From Chrysoperla carnea (taxonomy: Eukaryota > Arthropoda > Insecta > Neuroptera > Chrysopidae), in contig NC_058342.1 of NCBI RefSeq assembly GCF_905475395.1, forward strand, positions 15,844,640 through 15,908,639: a DNA stretch of 64,000 nt, in the 5' to 3' direction. Position numbers and translations under genes: made by a program. Shown here one piece after another: positions 33,398 through 45,024 of the stretch (position 1 is the first letter of the stretch; each line of letters starts with the position of its first letter). Under the pieces are notes generated by a model that saw only the letters and a list, made by a program, of their open reading frames with translations, was not told the origin of the DNA and did no database searches.

Positions 33398-34360
33398 CAG
33401 TGTTACCAGATTATTTGTTTCTCGAATCGCCTTGCCGGTGCGCGTATGTAGCCAAAGTTGGCAGATATTTTTTTCCGAAGTAGCCAAGTTCCAGTGCTGT
33501 GTTGCTTATGACCGTAATGCGGTGCTAGTAGTACTTCAAGTAAGCGCTAATAGTAATGCGCAATGGCTTAAAAGCGTCGCACAGCCGGCAATCGCTGTCC
33601 TCGTCTGACAAATGATGTTACGCGCTAACTCTCTTTCACTCTACCTTAAATATTTATTATCTTTAACAGCCAGCAACCCTTATTTGCGGCCAGATTTAAT
33701 TAAGCAACTTTATATGATAATTAATAGAAAAAAATTAGCTTCAATTTGACATATAATTAATAAAAATAGGTTATAAGGGTATAAATTTATCGAAATCATA
33801 CTTGTTTACACCTGGCTGCAAAGAGGTGCGGCCAGGTGCGCAACGGCAACCGTGATTTTTTAGAATCTTCATATTAATTACCGTGATGTAGACGTTATTT
33901 TATTTAAAAAATAAATAAACGAAATTTTTTACCAAAAATCAATTAAAAATAATTTAATTAAAAATAATGGCGGCCAAATTTTGATAGGCACCCTAGTAAA
34001 TATATATTCTCTTAACTATAAATAAACATAAAAATTTGGTTTTAAACAAAAAGTCGATGAGCACACCAATCTGCAGCGGGATCTCGTACTATAATATATA
34101 AATGAAATATACGTGTATATAAGTTTTTTTTCTTTTATTTAAAATTTAAATAATACGATTTACGATTTAAATTCTTTTATTTATTCATAGATTTTACTTA
34201 TGAGATAGAATTATTATTCGAAAACAATCTAAAAAAAAAATCTATAAAAACGAAAATAGCCACATTGGCTATCAGTAGCCAAACGATAAAATTATGTCTT
34301 CTGATTAGCTATTTAGGAGCCACACAATGACCACAAAAATCACCACATCTGGCAAACCTG
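33398..34360. mobile_element. non-autonomous hAT transposon (963 bp) with 8-bp target duplication
   Basis: The ends cagtgttaccagatt and the inverted atctggcaaacctg form imperfect terminal repeats. Subterminal tagccaa and ttggcta motifs also pair. The octamer atctagag flanks both sides exactly (33390-33397 and 34361-34368). The left third is relatively GC-rich, and there is no intact transposase. Confidence 0.85.
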
Positions 34361-34503
34361 ATCTAGAGGCGAAGACAGCTGTATTGTTTTAAGGTCTCTC
34401 TCTATAACGATCAACCGTTTGGATGGCCACATTATGGTTTTATGTTATTACTTCTATGGTTATACTCCATATTTGGTGCTTGTGAAATAGAAAACGTAAC
34501 AAA

Positions 34504-34602
34504 ATGGCAAATAATTCATTTGATATAATTAATAATTACTTTTTGATTTAAGAAGAAAATATTAAACTTGAATTACATATAGAATTAATTATAAACAAGT
34601 GA
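34504..34602 (+). pseudogene. relic of a zinc-finger gene leader, cut by a repeat insertion
   Basis: ATGGCAAATAATTCATTTGA begins a frame reading MANNSFDIINNYFLI, a stop, then EENIKLELHIELIIN. This closely follows the ZNF-3 leader (MANHSF...INKENIKLQEEELSTKLIIK). The upstream bases (acaaaATGGCAAAT) also resemble ZNF-3's. Homology ends where GTCY repeat copy 8 begins (34594), and no fingers survive. It is therefore a dead family member destroyed by a stop codon and a repeat insertion. Confidence 0.75.
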
Positions 34603-35113
34603 AAACAAACAATTGACTGAATTAATTGTTGAAATACCATGTATAGACAGTGTTGATTACACTGTCACATTACACATACATAACTGATTTTCAGATATAA
34701 TACATACTATACAATTGCGCCCTCACGGGTAAACAGAGATATTTACGATCAAAAAATGTTTCCAACAAAAGTTGTTTATTTTGTGATAAGGAATATTTTA
34801 CATTTAAACTTTTGTTCTATCTCTAACGGTTTACAAGATGGGTTCTACGGTGCCAAGATCTTGATCTATGTTGCTCATTTACGAACTCGACCTCTCTTTT
34901 TACGTCGTTAGCATGCTGTAAAAATTTCAGCTTGATATCTCTTTTCGTTTTTGAGTTATAATGTTGTCAGACGGACAGACAGGCATCCCAAAATGAACTA
35001 ATTAGGTGATTTTATGACCACTTATACCAAAATTTTTTCGTAGCATCAATATTTTTAAGCGTTACAAACTTGGGCCGAAACTTAGTATACCTTGATATAT
35101 ATTACATATACGA
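34594..35113 (-). repeat. GTCY repeat family, copy 8 (inverted, near full length)
   Basis: It begins aacaagtgaaaacaaacaa with the terminal palindrome and runs in reverse through the core and GTCY tract to the leading palindrome near 35100. It replaces the 3' part of the zinc-finger relic. Confidence 0.85.
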
Positions 35114-35670
35114 GGTGTTCTGTTACTGAATGCAGAAACCCAGCTTACCAAAATAAGCTTATCAAGAGCAATAAAAAAACACTTTTTTTAGTATTAATTT
35201 TATAGTTGTGTGAAATTTATGAAAAATTAAGTCACGATCTACTTTTTTAACCGACATATTGACCCAAATTAAAATAAAAACAATTGCTTTATATAATTCT
35301 ATAGTAAAATTAGTGTTGTAAAAATTGTTACATTAACTTCTTTTATTTGTGGTTACAAGATTTTAAACAAACATTTCTATTAAATATTATGTATGAAGTA
35401 TGTATGTATGTGCGTTGCAAACTATAGTTATCTTTTCTATCGATAGATAGAGTCTTAGTATTAAATTCCAAATAACTGTGGTCGTCAGACATGTGGCATG
35501 CGCGCTGTTACTAGAAGTAAGTAGATGGCGTTGGCATAACCACGAACCATTTCCGTTAATCATTATTTTCAATACATACGTCAACGTAGTAACTGTATAA
35601 TACATTACATTACTGTATTACATTGTTAAAAGCCTCAATTGATAAGTTTTATTAAATTAAGTAATAAAAT
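35114..35670. other. intergenic DNA upstream of ZNF-3
   Basis: No gene is seen. It is the probable promoter region of ZNF-3, but no clear TATA box or repeat was recognised. A small tctatcgatagatagag palindrome occurs near 35440 and a related tctatcgctagatagag near 42792. Confidence 0.4.
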
Positions 35671-35673
35671 AAA

Positions 35674-36540
35674 ATGGCAAATCATTCATTTGTTGATACA
35701 AACAATCATTTTCATATCAATAAAGAAAATATTAAACTTCAAGAGGAAGAATTATCTACAAAATTAATTATTAAAAATGAAACAATTGATGAGAATACTG
35801 CAATGGAGGTTGGGCAAATGAAAAATGAAAAACCAGAAGATGACAGTAATGATTTTGATAGTGTTGTGAGTGTAAAACAAGAACCTGTTAGTGAAAATGA
35901 TGAACAATTGTACACAATTAATTATGAAAATATTAAACTTGAAAAAGAACTAAATACAGAACTGATTATTAAAGATGAAATACTAGATGAAAACTCCATT
36001 TTAGAACCACATGAGGTTCATACTGGAAGAAAAAATCAATCATTTTTGTGTGACATTTGTGATAAACAATTTGTCAATAAATATAGTCTAGTTAGACATC
36101 AACGAATTCACACGGGAGAAAAACCATTTTCATGTGATATTTGTAATAAAAAATTTAGATATAAGCAAGCTTTAGTTGTTCATAATCGTATTCACAGTCG
36201 AGAAAAACCATTTTCATGTGATATTTGTAATAAACAATTTGTCAATAAATATAGTCTAGTTAGACATCAACGAATTCACACGGGAGAAAAACCATTTTCA
36301 TGTGATATTTGTAATAAAAAATTTAGATATAAGCAAGCTTTAGTTGTTCATAATCGTATTCACAGTCGAGAAAAACCATTTTCATGTGATATTTGTAATA
36401 AAAAATTTAGATATAAGCAAGCTTTAGTTGTTCATAATCGTATTCACAGTCGAGAAAAACCATTTTCATGTGATATTTGTAATAAAAAATTTACTCAGAA
36501 AGGTAATTTACTTAAACATAAACGTAAACATAGTGGATAA
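35674..36540 (+). CDS. C2H2 zinc-finger protein with 6 fingers, recently expanded array (ZNF-3)
   Basis: This is a single exon of 288 aa. The leader (1-120) shows both boxes clearly: INKENIKLQEEELSTKLIIK (15-34) and INYENIKLEKELNTELIIK (82-100). Motifs IKNE (33-36), MKNE (49-52), VKQEPVSEND (67-76) and IKDEILDE (99-106) match the SUMO-acceptor consensus. Fingers 1-6 span about 124-286. Fingers 1 and 3 are near identical (VNKYSLVRH helix). Fingers 2, 4 and 5 are identical in protein (RYKQALVVH helix) and essentially in DNA. Finger 6 (TQKGNLLKH) ends the protein with HSG. The array is a 168-bp two-finger unit duplicated in tandem, followed by one further 84-bp finger copy. DNA specificity is presumably repetitive. 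The flank after the stop is AT-rich. Confidence 0.92.
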   Translation: MANHSFVDTNNHFHINKENIKLQEEELSTKLIIKNETIDENTAMEVGQMKNEKPEDDSNDFDSVVSVKQEPVSENDEQLYTINYENIKLEKELNTELIIKDEILDENSILEPHEVHTGRKNQSFLCDICDKQFVNKYSLVRHQRIHTGEKPFSCDICNKKFRYKQALVVHNRIHSREKPFSCDICNKQFVNKYSLVRHQRIHTGEKPFSCDICNKKFRYKQALVVHNRIHSREKPFSCDICNKKFRYKQALVVHNRIHSREKPFSCDICNKKFTQKGNLLKHKRKHSG

Positions 36541-36745
36541 ATTTCATGGCACATTTTCATGTACCATATCTAGTACAATGAATGTGCTAAAAATTGAAAA
36601 AAACCAACTTTTGTGATATGAAGTGTCTTTATTAGCTTAAAAACTTAAAGAGAAAAGTTTACGCCACAATATCATCATAATAATAATTGCTAGTTTATTA
36701 TTTAAACTGGATAAATATTACCTAAGCACCTTTGTTGACTAATTA

Positions 36746-37045
36746 GGGACCATCCATTAATTACGTCACATTTTAAGAATGAAGTAGAGGGTCAAGGAAA
36801 TGTGACAAAGGGAAGAGGGGCGGTAAAAAGCATTGTGACGTCACATGTTAAAATTTAAAATATAAACGCAAAATTTATATGTAAATTATTTGACTTGATT
36901 TAATTAAGAATTTAAGAAATAAAAACATTTTTAACTGCTGTTTTATTTTAACTATTTCTAAGGAAAGGGGCTTGGAAAATGCGACCACCTGTGACAAGGG
37001 GGTGGGAGGGGTTTAAAAATCGTAAATATTTATTTACAAAAAGAT
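36746..37045. repeat. MITE-like element with gggaccatccattaatta end
   Basis: It starts agggaccatccattaattac and gtcacat. It contains tgtgacaaagggaagaggg and gtgacgtcacatgtt, and later gcgaccacctgtgacaagg with a G-rich run. Similar gggaccgtccataaattacgtcac ends are common in arthropod MITEs (from memory). The right terminus is not clear. Confidence 0.5.
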
Positions 37046-37143
37046 TAAGTATTGGAGAATTTTGAAATTAATCTAAATTATTTAACATACAACCTTACCG
37101 TATTACCTTCTCCTTACCGTATTTTCGGAAAGGAGATGTTCAA

Positions 37144-37358
37144 CGCTGGCGGAAAAAATATTTGAAGATACAATAGAAAATCAGAAAAAGTCTTAGAAAC
37201 TCTGAATTTCTAACCGTTTTTGCACTGTCTTATTCAAACTGAATACCTTAGTCTGAACAACTCTGATTTAGACAGTCCAAAAACGTTCCAAACGAGTGCC
37301 TAAGAGTTTTTAAGACTTATAAGAGTTATTCTTTCTTCAAATGTTCTTTCCACCAGGG
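37144..37358. mobile_element. CCCTGGTGG MITE, copy 3, with AA flanks
   Basis: The left end cgctggcggaaaaaatattt is slightly diverged. The right end is ctttccaccaggg. The dinucleotide aa flanks both sides. The interior has the family's palindrome (tctaaccg, gactgtct, tgaataac) around gtctgaacaactctgat. Confidence 0.8.
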
Positions 37359-37724
37359 AAGTTTGAAAGAAAGTTCGAAATTATTTATTGCACATTAAGA
37401 GGAAATCAAATTATGTACAATAAATAATTTTGAACAAAATTTCCTTCAAATTTGAATATCTCATTTCCGAAAATCTTAACTTCAGCGATCATTTTAAAAT
37501 CTTACATTGCCAATCAAAAGGTCACATGTTAAATAATTCAGAATAAATGGAGATAAATTTAAAATTCGGATTTAACTCCATCACTGAATCATTTTATAAA
37601 TAAATAATTTTTCAGCAGAATGTTGTTGGGATTAATTTTGTGTGTATTTTGTATTATTATTGTATTTAAAATAAAAGTTTGTGTTATTGTATAAGCTTTG
37701 TATATTTTTTATTACCTGAATTAT

Positions 37725-38240
37725 TATACCATGTATATGAAATATACCAAGGTATACTAAGTTTAGTCCCAAGTTTGTAACACTTAAAAATATTGATGCT
37801 ACGAAAAAAATTTTGGTATAGGTGTTCATAGAATCATCTAATTAGTCCATTTTCGGTTGTCCGTCCACACGATAACTCAAAAACGAAAAATGATATCAAG
37901 CTGAAATTTTTACAGCGTACTCAGGACATAAAAAGTGAGGTCGAGTTCGTAATTGGGCAATATAGGTCAATTGAGTTTTGGGTCCGTAGGATCCATTTTG
38001 TAAACCGTTAGAGATAGAACAAAAGTTTAAATGCAAAAATGTTCCTTATCTACATTTTTTCATAAAAATCACTGCTTTCCCGTGAGGGCGCATATTGTAT
38101 AGTATGTATTGTATGGGAATATCAGTTATGTATGTGTGACATGTATAAGTATATGGGTAATGTGATATAGTAATCAACATTGTCTACATATGGTATTTAA
38201 ACAATTAACTCAGTCAATTGTTTGTTTTCACTTGTTTTAT
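37725..38240 (+). repeat. GTCY repeat family, copy 9 (near full length)
   Basis: It runs from ataccatgtatatgaaatat through a very short GTCY tract (ggttgtccgtcc) and the core to the terminal palindrome and gttttcacttgttttat. Confidence 0.85.
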
Positions 38241-38244
38241 TAGG

Positions 38245-39425
38245 AGTTTTAAACGTTCATATTTTGAGTTCTTCTAAAGATTTTCAAAACCCAACTACAC
38301 TATGCATTTTTTTAGAAATTATTTTCTATAAATTTTTAAAATAGAAGACAATTGCTACAATTTGAGATCATCAAAGGGAAATTTTAATACATGGTTTATT
38401 TTCGACTCTGATATACTCATTTTATGAGTAAAATTATAGCAAATGTAATTAGCTTTAAGGGGTAACGATATTTCTAATTCATATGGGCGCGGCCATGTTT
38501 TTTCCTATTGCTGACATCTGGCGTCGAGAAGAAAACATGTATATAAAGCTACCTACATTTTGACATTATGGAAACGAACTTTTTGAAAGTATTTTGGGCA
38601 AAATGCAAAATTTTTATCTGGTCTGATTTAAAATCATAACTTACATTAAAATGTAAGTCGACATCCGATCGAATAATCTACTCTTACATATAAATTTAAA
38701 TAAATAAATAATAAATTTCTACATAAATTTAAAATGAATTCTTTTTTATAAAAAACTAACCCCATAAAAACCAAGTTTTTAATATAAAACTACCTAAGTA
38801 CATTGGGGAAAATAAATCAGGTTACTGTTTTCACGTATGAAATTTTATATGATCAATTGAAAATTACAGATCTGACCCAATTTGAGAAAAAATTGACTCA
38901 AATTATAACTTACATATCATATAAAAATGTAAGTCGGTATCCGATCAATATTTTTTATAAAAAATTTATTTGTAACTAAGGTCTAGCCTAGTTTAATATA
39001 GAATTAAAAATAATTTTAAGCAAACTTAACTTACATAAATTACTTACTTAACTTAAGCAAACTTAACTTACATAAAAATTATATATTATTTAATTATGTA
39101 TCAAGTTTTCGTTTATCAAGTTCTGAAAGTAGACATTTTCTTATTAATAACAGAATAATAAGAAGTTACCAAAGATCAGAATCAATTAACTAATTATTAT
39201 TACATAGGTTTCGTTTTTTTGTTACACTTTATGTTGTTTCCATAGATATAATATATATTTGTTACACATTATGTTGTTACGTTTTTTCTTTATTTAGCCT
39301 CTTCGCTTGCAAACAAATCAGAAACGGGCAAAAAGAAACATTCCAAAAATAGGTTGCCAACCAAAATCGATTGGAAAATTTAGGCAACCACCTTCCATAT
39401 AGAATGAATCAATTTAGCGATATGA
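38245..39425. other. AT-rich intergenic stretch with a diverged tandem pair
   Basis: A segment with catcacttacattaaaatgt-like sequence, aatgtaagtcg and atccgatcga occurs at about 38625-38700 and again at 38900-38965. The words aacttaacttacataaa repeat near 39020-39080. No gene is supported. Confidence 0.45.
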
Positions 39426-39429
39426 TCGT

Positions 39430-39973
39430 TTTTATACCATGTATATAAGTTTAGTCCCAAGTTTGTAACGCTTAAAAATAATGATGCTAGGAAAAAAATT
39501 TTGTCATAGGTGTTCATAAAATCACCTAATTAGTCCATTTCCGGTTGTCCGTCCGTCCGTCTGTGGACACGATAACTCAAAAACGAAAAAAGATATCGAG
39601 CTGAAATTTTTACAGCGTACTCAGGACGTAAAAAGTGAGGTCAAATTCGTAAATGAGCATCATAGGTCAATTGGGTCTTGGGTCCGTAAGACCCATCTTG
39701 TAAACCGTTAGAGATAGAACAAAAGTTTAAATGTAAAAAAATGTTCCTTATCAAAAATTAAACAACTTTTGTTTGAAACATTTTTTCGTAAACATCACTG
39801 TTTACCCGTGAGGGCGCCAAGTACCTAGGCGGAAATTTTATAATATGTACTATACTTGATTATCAGTTATGCATGTGTCACGTGTTTGTATGTGTTATGT
39901 GATAAAGAAATCAACACTGACTATGCATGGTATTTCAACAATTAACTCAGTCAATTGTTTGTTTTCACTTGTT
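39430..39973 (+). repeat. GTCY repeat family, copy 10 (near full length)
   Basis: It runs from tttttataccatgtatataa through gtccgtccgtccgtctgtg and the core to the terminal palindrome and gttttcacttgtt. It shares variants with copy 5 (20823). Confidence 0.85.
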
Positions 39974-40396
39974 ACTTATAAAATTAGATATTCCTTAGAT
40001 ACTCTTTTATGTTAATCGTAGCTTGCCTAGCGTGCACTGACTCCAACTATACAGCTTCTTTGTATACTAAAAAGTAAAACAAAGCCTTTTCAACTATTGA
40101 AAATTTTTCGAAAAAAATTTCGATGACAAAAAACTTGTATACGACGAAAAATATTGATCCAAAATTGTTTTATTTCTAACTAGGCCAACGAAGATGTTTA
40201 AAGTAACAAACTTTGACTCAGGTACAATCCCACCGTGCTTTATTAAATCACCAGAAGGTCTTGCGCACATTATATGCTACCACTTTATGGAAAATTGCAA
40301 CGGAACCAATGTGAATTAATTTAAATTACGAAGAGTACGACTGTATCCAACCGTTCCCCAGCATCTGCATGCGTTACTGATGTCATGAGAAGGATG

Positions 40397-40586
40397 CCCT
40401 GGTGGAAAAAATATTTGAAGAAAGAATAAGAAATTCTGAAAGTCTTAGGAACTTTGAATTTCTCAACGTTTTCGTAATAGTCTAATTCAGAGTTCTTAAT
40501 ACTTTTTTAAAGTTTCTAAGACTTTTTCAGAGTTTCCTAAGACTTATTAAGACTTATTCTTTTTTCAAATATTTTTTCCACCAGGG
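40397..40586. mobile_element. CCCTGGTGG MITE, copy 4, with TG flanks
   Basis: The ends ccctggtggaaaaaatattt and the inverted aaatattttttccaccaggg are flanked on both sides by the dinucleotide tg. It is closely similar throughout to copy 2 (26790), so both probably moved recently. Confidence 0.88.
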
Positions 40587-40627
40587 TGACAAAATCGAAT
40601 GCGATATTTCAGATGAGTGTTACCTTG

Positions 40628-40816
40628 ATTATGATGTAGATATCAGTTTCTTCGATTAACTAAATGTATCAATTGTCGTAAAATTTTCAATAGTTAAAAA
40701 GGCTGTTTTATGGTTGTTTTACCTTTTTGTCACAAAGAAGGTGGTCACAGCGTAGAATTACACAAATATTGATACATTTAGTTAATCGCAGAAACTGATA
40801 TCTACATCATAATCAA
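40628..40816. mobile_element. inverted-repeat element with ends of about 48 bp
   Basis: The left arm tgattatgatgtagatatca, gtttcttcgattaactaaatg and tatcaat is repeated inverted on the right with few changes. The interior of about 90 bp is unique. No coding capacity. Confidence 0.75.
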
Positions 40817-40925
40817 AGGACTTCTCTAAATTTATCTTCTAAATCTATCCAATTTTTTATTGTAGGTAATAGTGGTGCTTGGAAATGTTGAAATTAAATC
40901 ATTCATGAAAAGATAATCTAAAATA

Positions 40926-41440
40926 ATAGGGTGTTATCGTTAGTCAAAAATAAATAATGAAATTTAAAAAAAGTTAAAATTCATGTAAAAATATACTTAA
41001 ATATTCTGATTTCGAGTCATAAAAGCACATATTTCTTTTAAAATATGAAAATTAAAAATCGTAATTTTTAAACTGTATATCTCGTGACCTAAAACGCGGG
41101 TAAGCCCTGCTGTGATGTCATGGCGGTATGAGTCATAGACCATCAGTTAGTTCAGCGTAGACAGATGGATATAATATATACATAGATAATAAGTATTTAT
41201 ATTTCTTATAATCAGATGTCTATGAATATATCTGTCAAATTTATTTGTGTTATTTCGTATATTGATACCCATATTACGTCATCAAATTCGATGCCCGCGT
41301 TTTTGATAGTTTAAAAAAGGTTTAAAATTTAATTTAAGTTTTTGGCAAGAAAGCGTGTGTATTTTTCCGAAATAAATTTTTGGTAGCTTTTATTAGCAAA
41401 ATCAATATTTTGAAGTACTTTTTCAAAAATAGTGAAATAC
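40926..41440 (+). repeat. AATAGGGT-ended MITE-like repeat, copy 2
   Basis: It starts aatagggtgttatcgttag. It is collinear with 56170-56700 and reverse-collinear with 1-330. The 3' part contains gcccgcgtttttgatagttt and cgaaataaatttttggtag. The right terminus is decayed here (gaaatacg) but reads aataccctatt in copy 3, which gives the inverted end. Confidence 0.8.
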
Positions 41441-41444
41441 GTAT

Positions 41445-42285
41445 GATTTCGTTTAACAAATCAATATCAATAATATCTGTTTCATTACTCGAATTATCTT
41501 GAAGAATCACGAAAATCCAGTGGTGTATATTCAAAGATAATTAACCACCTTTGGCATGTAAGGAATGAAATGAATTATCTCCTCTTGTGGGACAAATTAA
41601 AACACATAAATAATTTTTTTACATAATTTATAATCAAAGTACATACATAATTTAATAAATGCGAATTACATATTTCAGCCTTATTAATTGGATACTAGGG
41701 AATATTAGAGTTCAAATCCAAAGCATTATCCCCTATTATATGATTCAGTGTTGAAATTGAAAAATTCTGAATCACTAAATAATTCTTTTAATTAATTCGA
41801 TTCCTTTTTATTACTTTACACATTTTTTAAGAAATTCATTATTTTAATAAATTTAATTAAATGAATTAGTTCGTGAATCAGATTTGTAAAATTCAACACT
41901 AATTTGGATTCTTAAATTTGTCATAAAATAATTTTTAAATATTTTTCAGTTATTTTTTAAATTAGTAAAAAAAAAAAATTAGTTATTGAGTATCTCTAAT
42001 AAGAGTTAAAAACACAGCTTAGTAAGCCTTAATTTACATTGTTGTGCCATGTCCAAACAGGCTCTAAATATTCGATCAAACTTTTTTTCAAAATAGTAAT
42101 TTCCTTTAAAATAATTTTTTACCCAAATCACTTAAAACTTGGCCCTACATTTTTTCATACTTATTCACGAGATATAATTAATTACGCAAAATATATGGGA
42201 TCTTATAAGTGTCCTTGTTCAATAACTCTGGTAATCGAAGGTTCATCCCAAAAATCGGCAAACTTGAACTTCCAAGTCTCAAAAA
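41445..42285. other. AT-rich intergenic stretch
   Basis: No gene or repeat with other copies was found. Poly-T and poly-A runs are frequent. Confidence 0.4.
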
Positions 42286-42289
42286 ATTT

Positions 42290-42995
42290 TTGATTGGCGT
42301 GAATCCTCTTAAATATTCATTGATGGAAAAAAAGAAAAGTGATTTTCTAGATAAGAATGGTTAAAATTACAATTGAATTTCAAGCACTACGATTATATCC
42401 TTAACTCTATCGATTTGAAATTTGGATTTGTTATAGGTATTCATATTCTATCTGCCCTGAGTACTACTTATTTTTCGAAAATGCTGTTAATTTTCCCAAT
42501 TTTCATTGTTCACACCCAGGTACAGTGGAATAAGAAAAAGTACTTGGGTGTGAATGAAAATTGGGAAAAACAGAATTTTCGAAAAATAAAAGTACCCAGA
42601 GCAGGTAGAATATGAATATCTATTGGATTTTAACGCTAAGATGTCAGCGCCACGAGTATCAAAATGTTCAAACAGTATCAAAACATTCTCGTTACAATCA
42701 GCTGATTATTTCAATGATTAAAGAGAGAGGAGATGTTTTATTATACGTTTTATGATGTGCTATATTTAGCGTTCTGATAATAGTTCTTTTTTCTATCGCT
42801 AGATAGAGTTTTTCTTAGCATTAAAATCCAATAACATACCCAAATTTCAAATCGATAGAGTAAGAGTATAATCGCAATGTTTGAAATTCAATTTTAACTT
42901 CAACCATTCTTATCTGGAAAACCGCTTTTCTTTATAAATTTTTTTTCCCACCAATGAATATTTAAAAGGATTTAAAAAAAAATTTTCAAGCCAAT
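42290..42995. mobile_element. large palindrome with an insertion in its right arm
   Basis: The left arm (gaatcctcttaaatattcat, gataagaatggttaaaatt, actctatcgatttgaaattt) is repeated inverted on the right. The centre is the hairpin cacacccaggtacag..tacttgggtgtg near 42530. About 200 bases at 42628-42830, themselves bounded by attttaacgctaag and cttagcattaaaat, interrupt the right arm. No protein is encoded. Confidence 0.75.
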
Positions 42996-42999
42996 CTAA

Positions 43000-43900
43000 A
43001 TTTTGTAACTAAAATCAAAATAATATATAAATTAAAATTATGTTGCCTTTTGTAAAAATGGGAAATTTTGAGGTTTATGAATTTAAACAACAACTGACCA
43101 TTGAATTTGACAGTTAATTTTAGTCAACAAAGTTTTTAAAATATTTTTATAATTTTTATTGTTAATTTCATTATAGGAAAAAAAACTACTAATTTGAATA
43201 TCGAATATATTGACTCATCAACTAAGGGAAATTGGAAAGGTGGTAATTTTAGCACCAACAGTGGATAACTTGAAAAAACACATATTACAAAGTTTAATCT
43301 CAACGGGCTTATAATATAAGTTATCATAGTACCATATTTAAGTTAAATGTACCTCCTTTCCCCTTAAATTTTGACAACGAGCATCATTGTATAGAAATTT
43401 ACAAGATTCCGAACATAAAAACAATAAGGAAAATTATTTTTAATCAGTAAAGTCTTTAACTCTTATTAGAAGCAAGATTGAATTTAGGAGTCTGGAAACT
43501 CTATAGAAAATTTAATAACAAAAATACAGTTAAACAGAATTTGATATTTGCGTTAAATTCAAGGCGTTTTATACTAAAAATATTATTAAATAACCCAATA
43601 AGAGATAATTCTAACAACCAAATGCTTACTTAACTCGGTTAACGCGGTTTTTTAGTAACTAACCAGACACTTAGAACTGTAAGGAATACAATATGAAGAA
43701 AAATGGAGATAAGTGTGGAAAATTGAACAATTTTCACACAATTTCAACAAATAGAATTGGTCGAAAATCATTAGGACGAATTCTTATACAATTTAACAAT
43801 TTATGGCATATTAAACCTAATCAGCCTAACTTTCTTCTAACATCAACACTTCCAAGTAATAGCTCCCTCCAAAGCACGTGAGCATTTTTGTAGTAAAAAA
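43000..43900. other. AT-rich intergenic stretch
   Basis: I see no supported gene and no repeat family shared with the rest of the window. Short open frames lack domain features. Confidence 0.4.
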
Positions 43901-43914
43901 ATTATCAAAACCGC

Positions 43915-44380
43915 AACTACTCTTCCACCCTCACGGCTGATGTGATGCTTCAGTGTCTTTAGATGTTTTTTTGTTTTTTTTTTTTTAATTCAAAATTGTT
44001 GAAGGGCTGGGAATCGCTATTTATTTATTAAAAAATTTTTGTAAAAATAAACAAGCCTGCAAAAAGCATAATCTTCTAAAAATTGAAAAACTCAGACATA
44101 AGAGAGTAATTTGCGGCCTTGCCAAATGAGTGGAACATATAGAAAAATCGTAAATTCCGGAAATTGTGAAAAATTAATAACTGGCAAGTTCAAAAATTAC
44201 ACTTTCAGGTCTGAGGTTTCATTTTCTATAATATTATGCTATTTGCGGCCTTTTACATCTTGACAAAATTTTTGTAATAGAAAAAAGCGATTGGACTCTC
44301 TCTACTCCCACATGAATTTCATATTTAAAAAAAAATTTAGCTCCAATCACATCAGCCGTAGAGATGGAAGAGCTCTTGGT
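43915..44380. mobile_element. inverted-repeat element with cggctgatgtgat ends
   Basis: The left end actcttccaccctcacggct then gatgtgatg is answered on the right by aatcacatcagccgtagaga then tggaagagctct, an imperfect inverted repeat of about 35 bp. The interior is AT-rich with tttgcggcc twice in opposite contexts. No ORF. Confidence 0.6.
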
Positions 44381-45020
44381 CTATAAAATTAACATCAACG
44401 AATTTCCAACCCGTTTTTCTGTGAAGTTTCCAGAATTGCAAATGATATCTTGCGAATATGGGTAGTTCTACAACTTAAGGAATTTTCGCCAAAAATGTGT
44501 TACAAACGAATTTATTTATACTACTTTTTAACACCCTTCCCAGAATTTATTCTTCGAAAGGGAATATTCAATATACGCCAATCGGCGTTGTCGTTCAGCT
44601 GAGTCAATTGTTCCCACGAAAGAGACAAAGAATACCATCTTAATTCACCAGACGTATTGTTTAATCAGCCCGGCACAGTGAGTCGCGTCGACTTCTCAAT
44701 CATTCAAGATTTTATTTTTGTGTGTAGTTAATTATCCTGAAACGGCTGAGCGGATTCAAATGAAATTTGGGACACAAGTAATTTATAATCTGGATTAACA
44801 CATAGAATTCTTTATTTCTTCCTGGACCCAACTTTGAAGTCCATTCAGACAGACATTAAGTTTGCTTGATTTATTTTAAGTCTAAAAAATATTTTGACTG
44901 TTCCACTTAATACAAGCTAAAAGACGATATTTTCTTGAATTTCAACACTAGAATGTACAAAAAATTTCGAGTCGAAATCACGACTCATTTTCTTCCTTAA
45001 TTTGTAGAACAACCCCTATA
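44381..45020. other. intergenic stretch
   Basis: Base composition is slightly less AT-rich around 44590-44690. No gene, repeat or inverted structure is clear. Confidence 0.35.
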
Positions 45021-45024
45021 CAGG

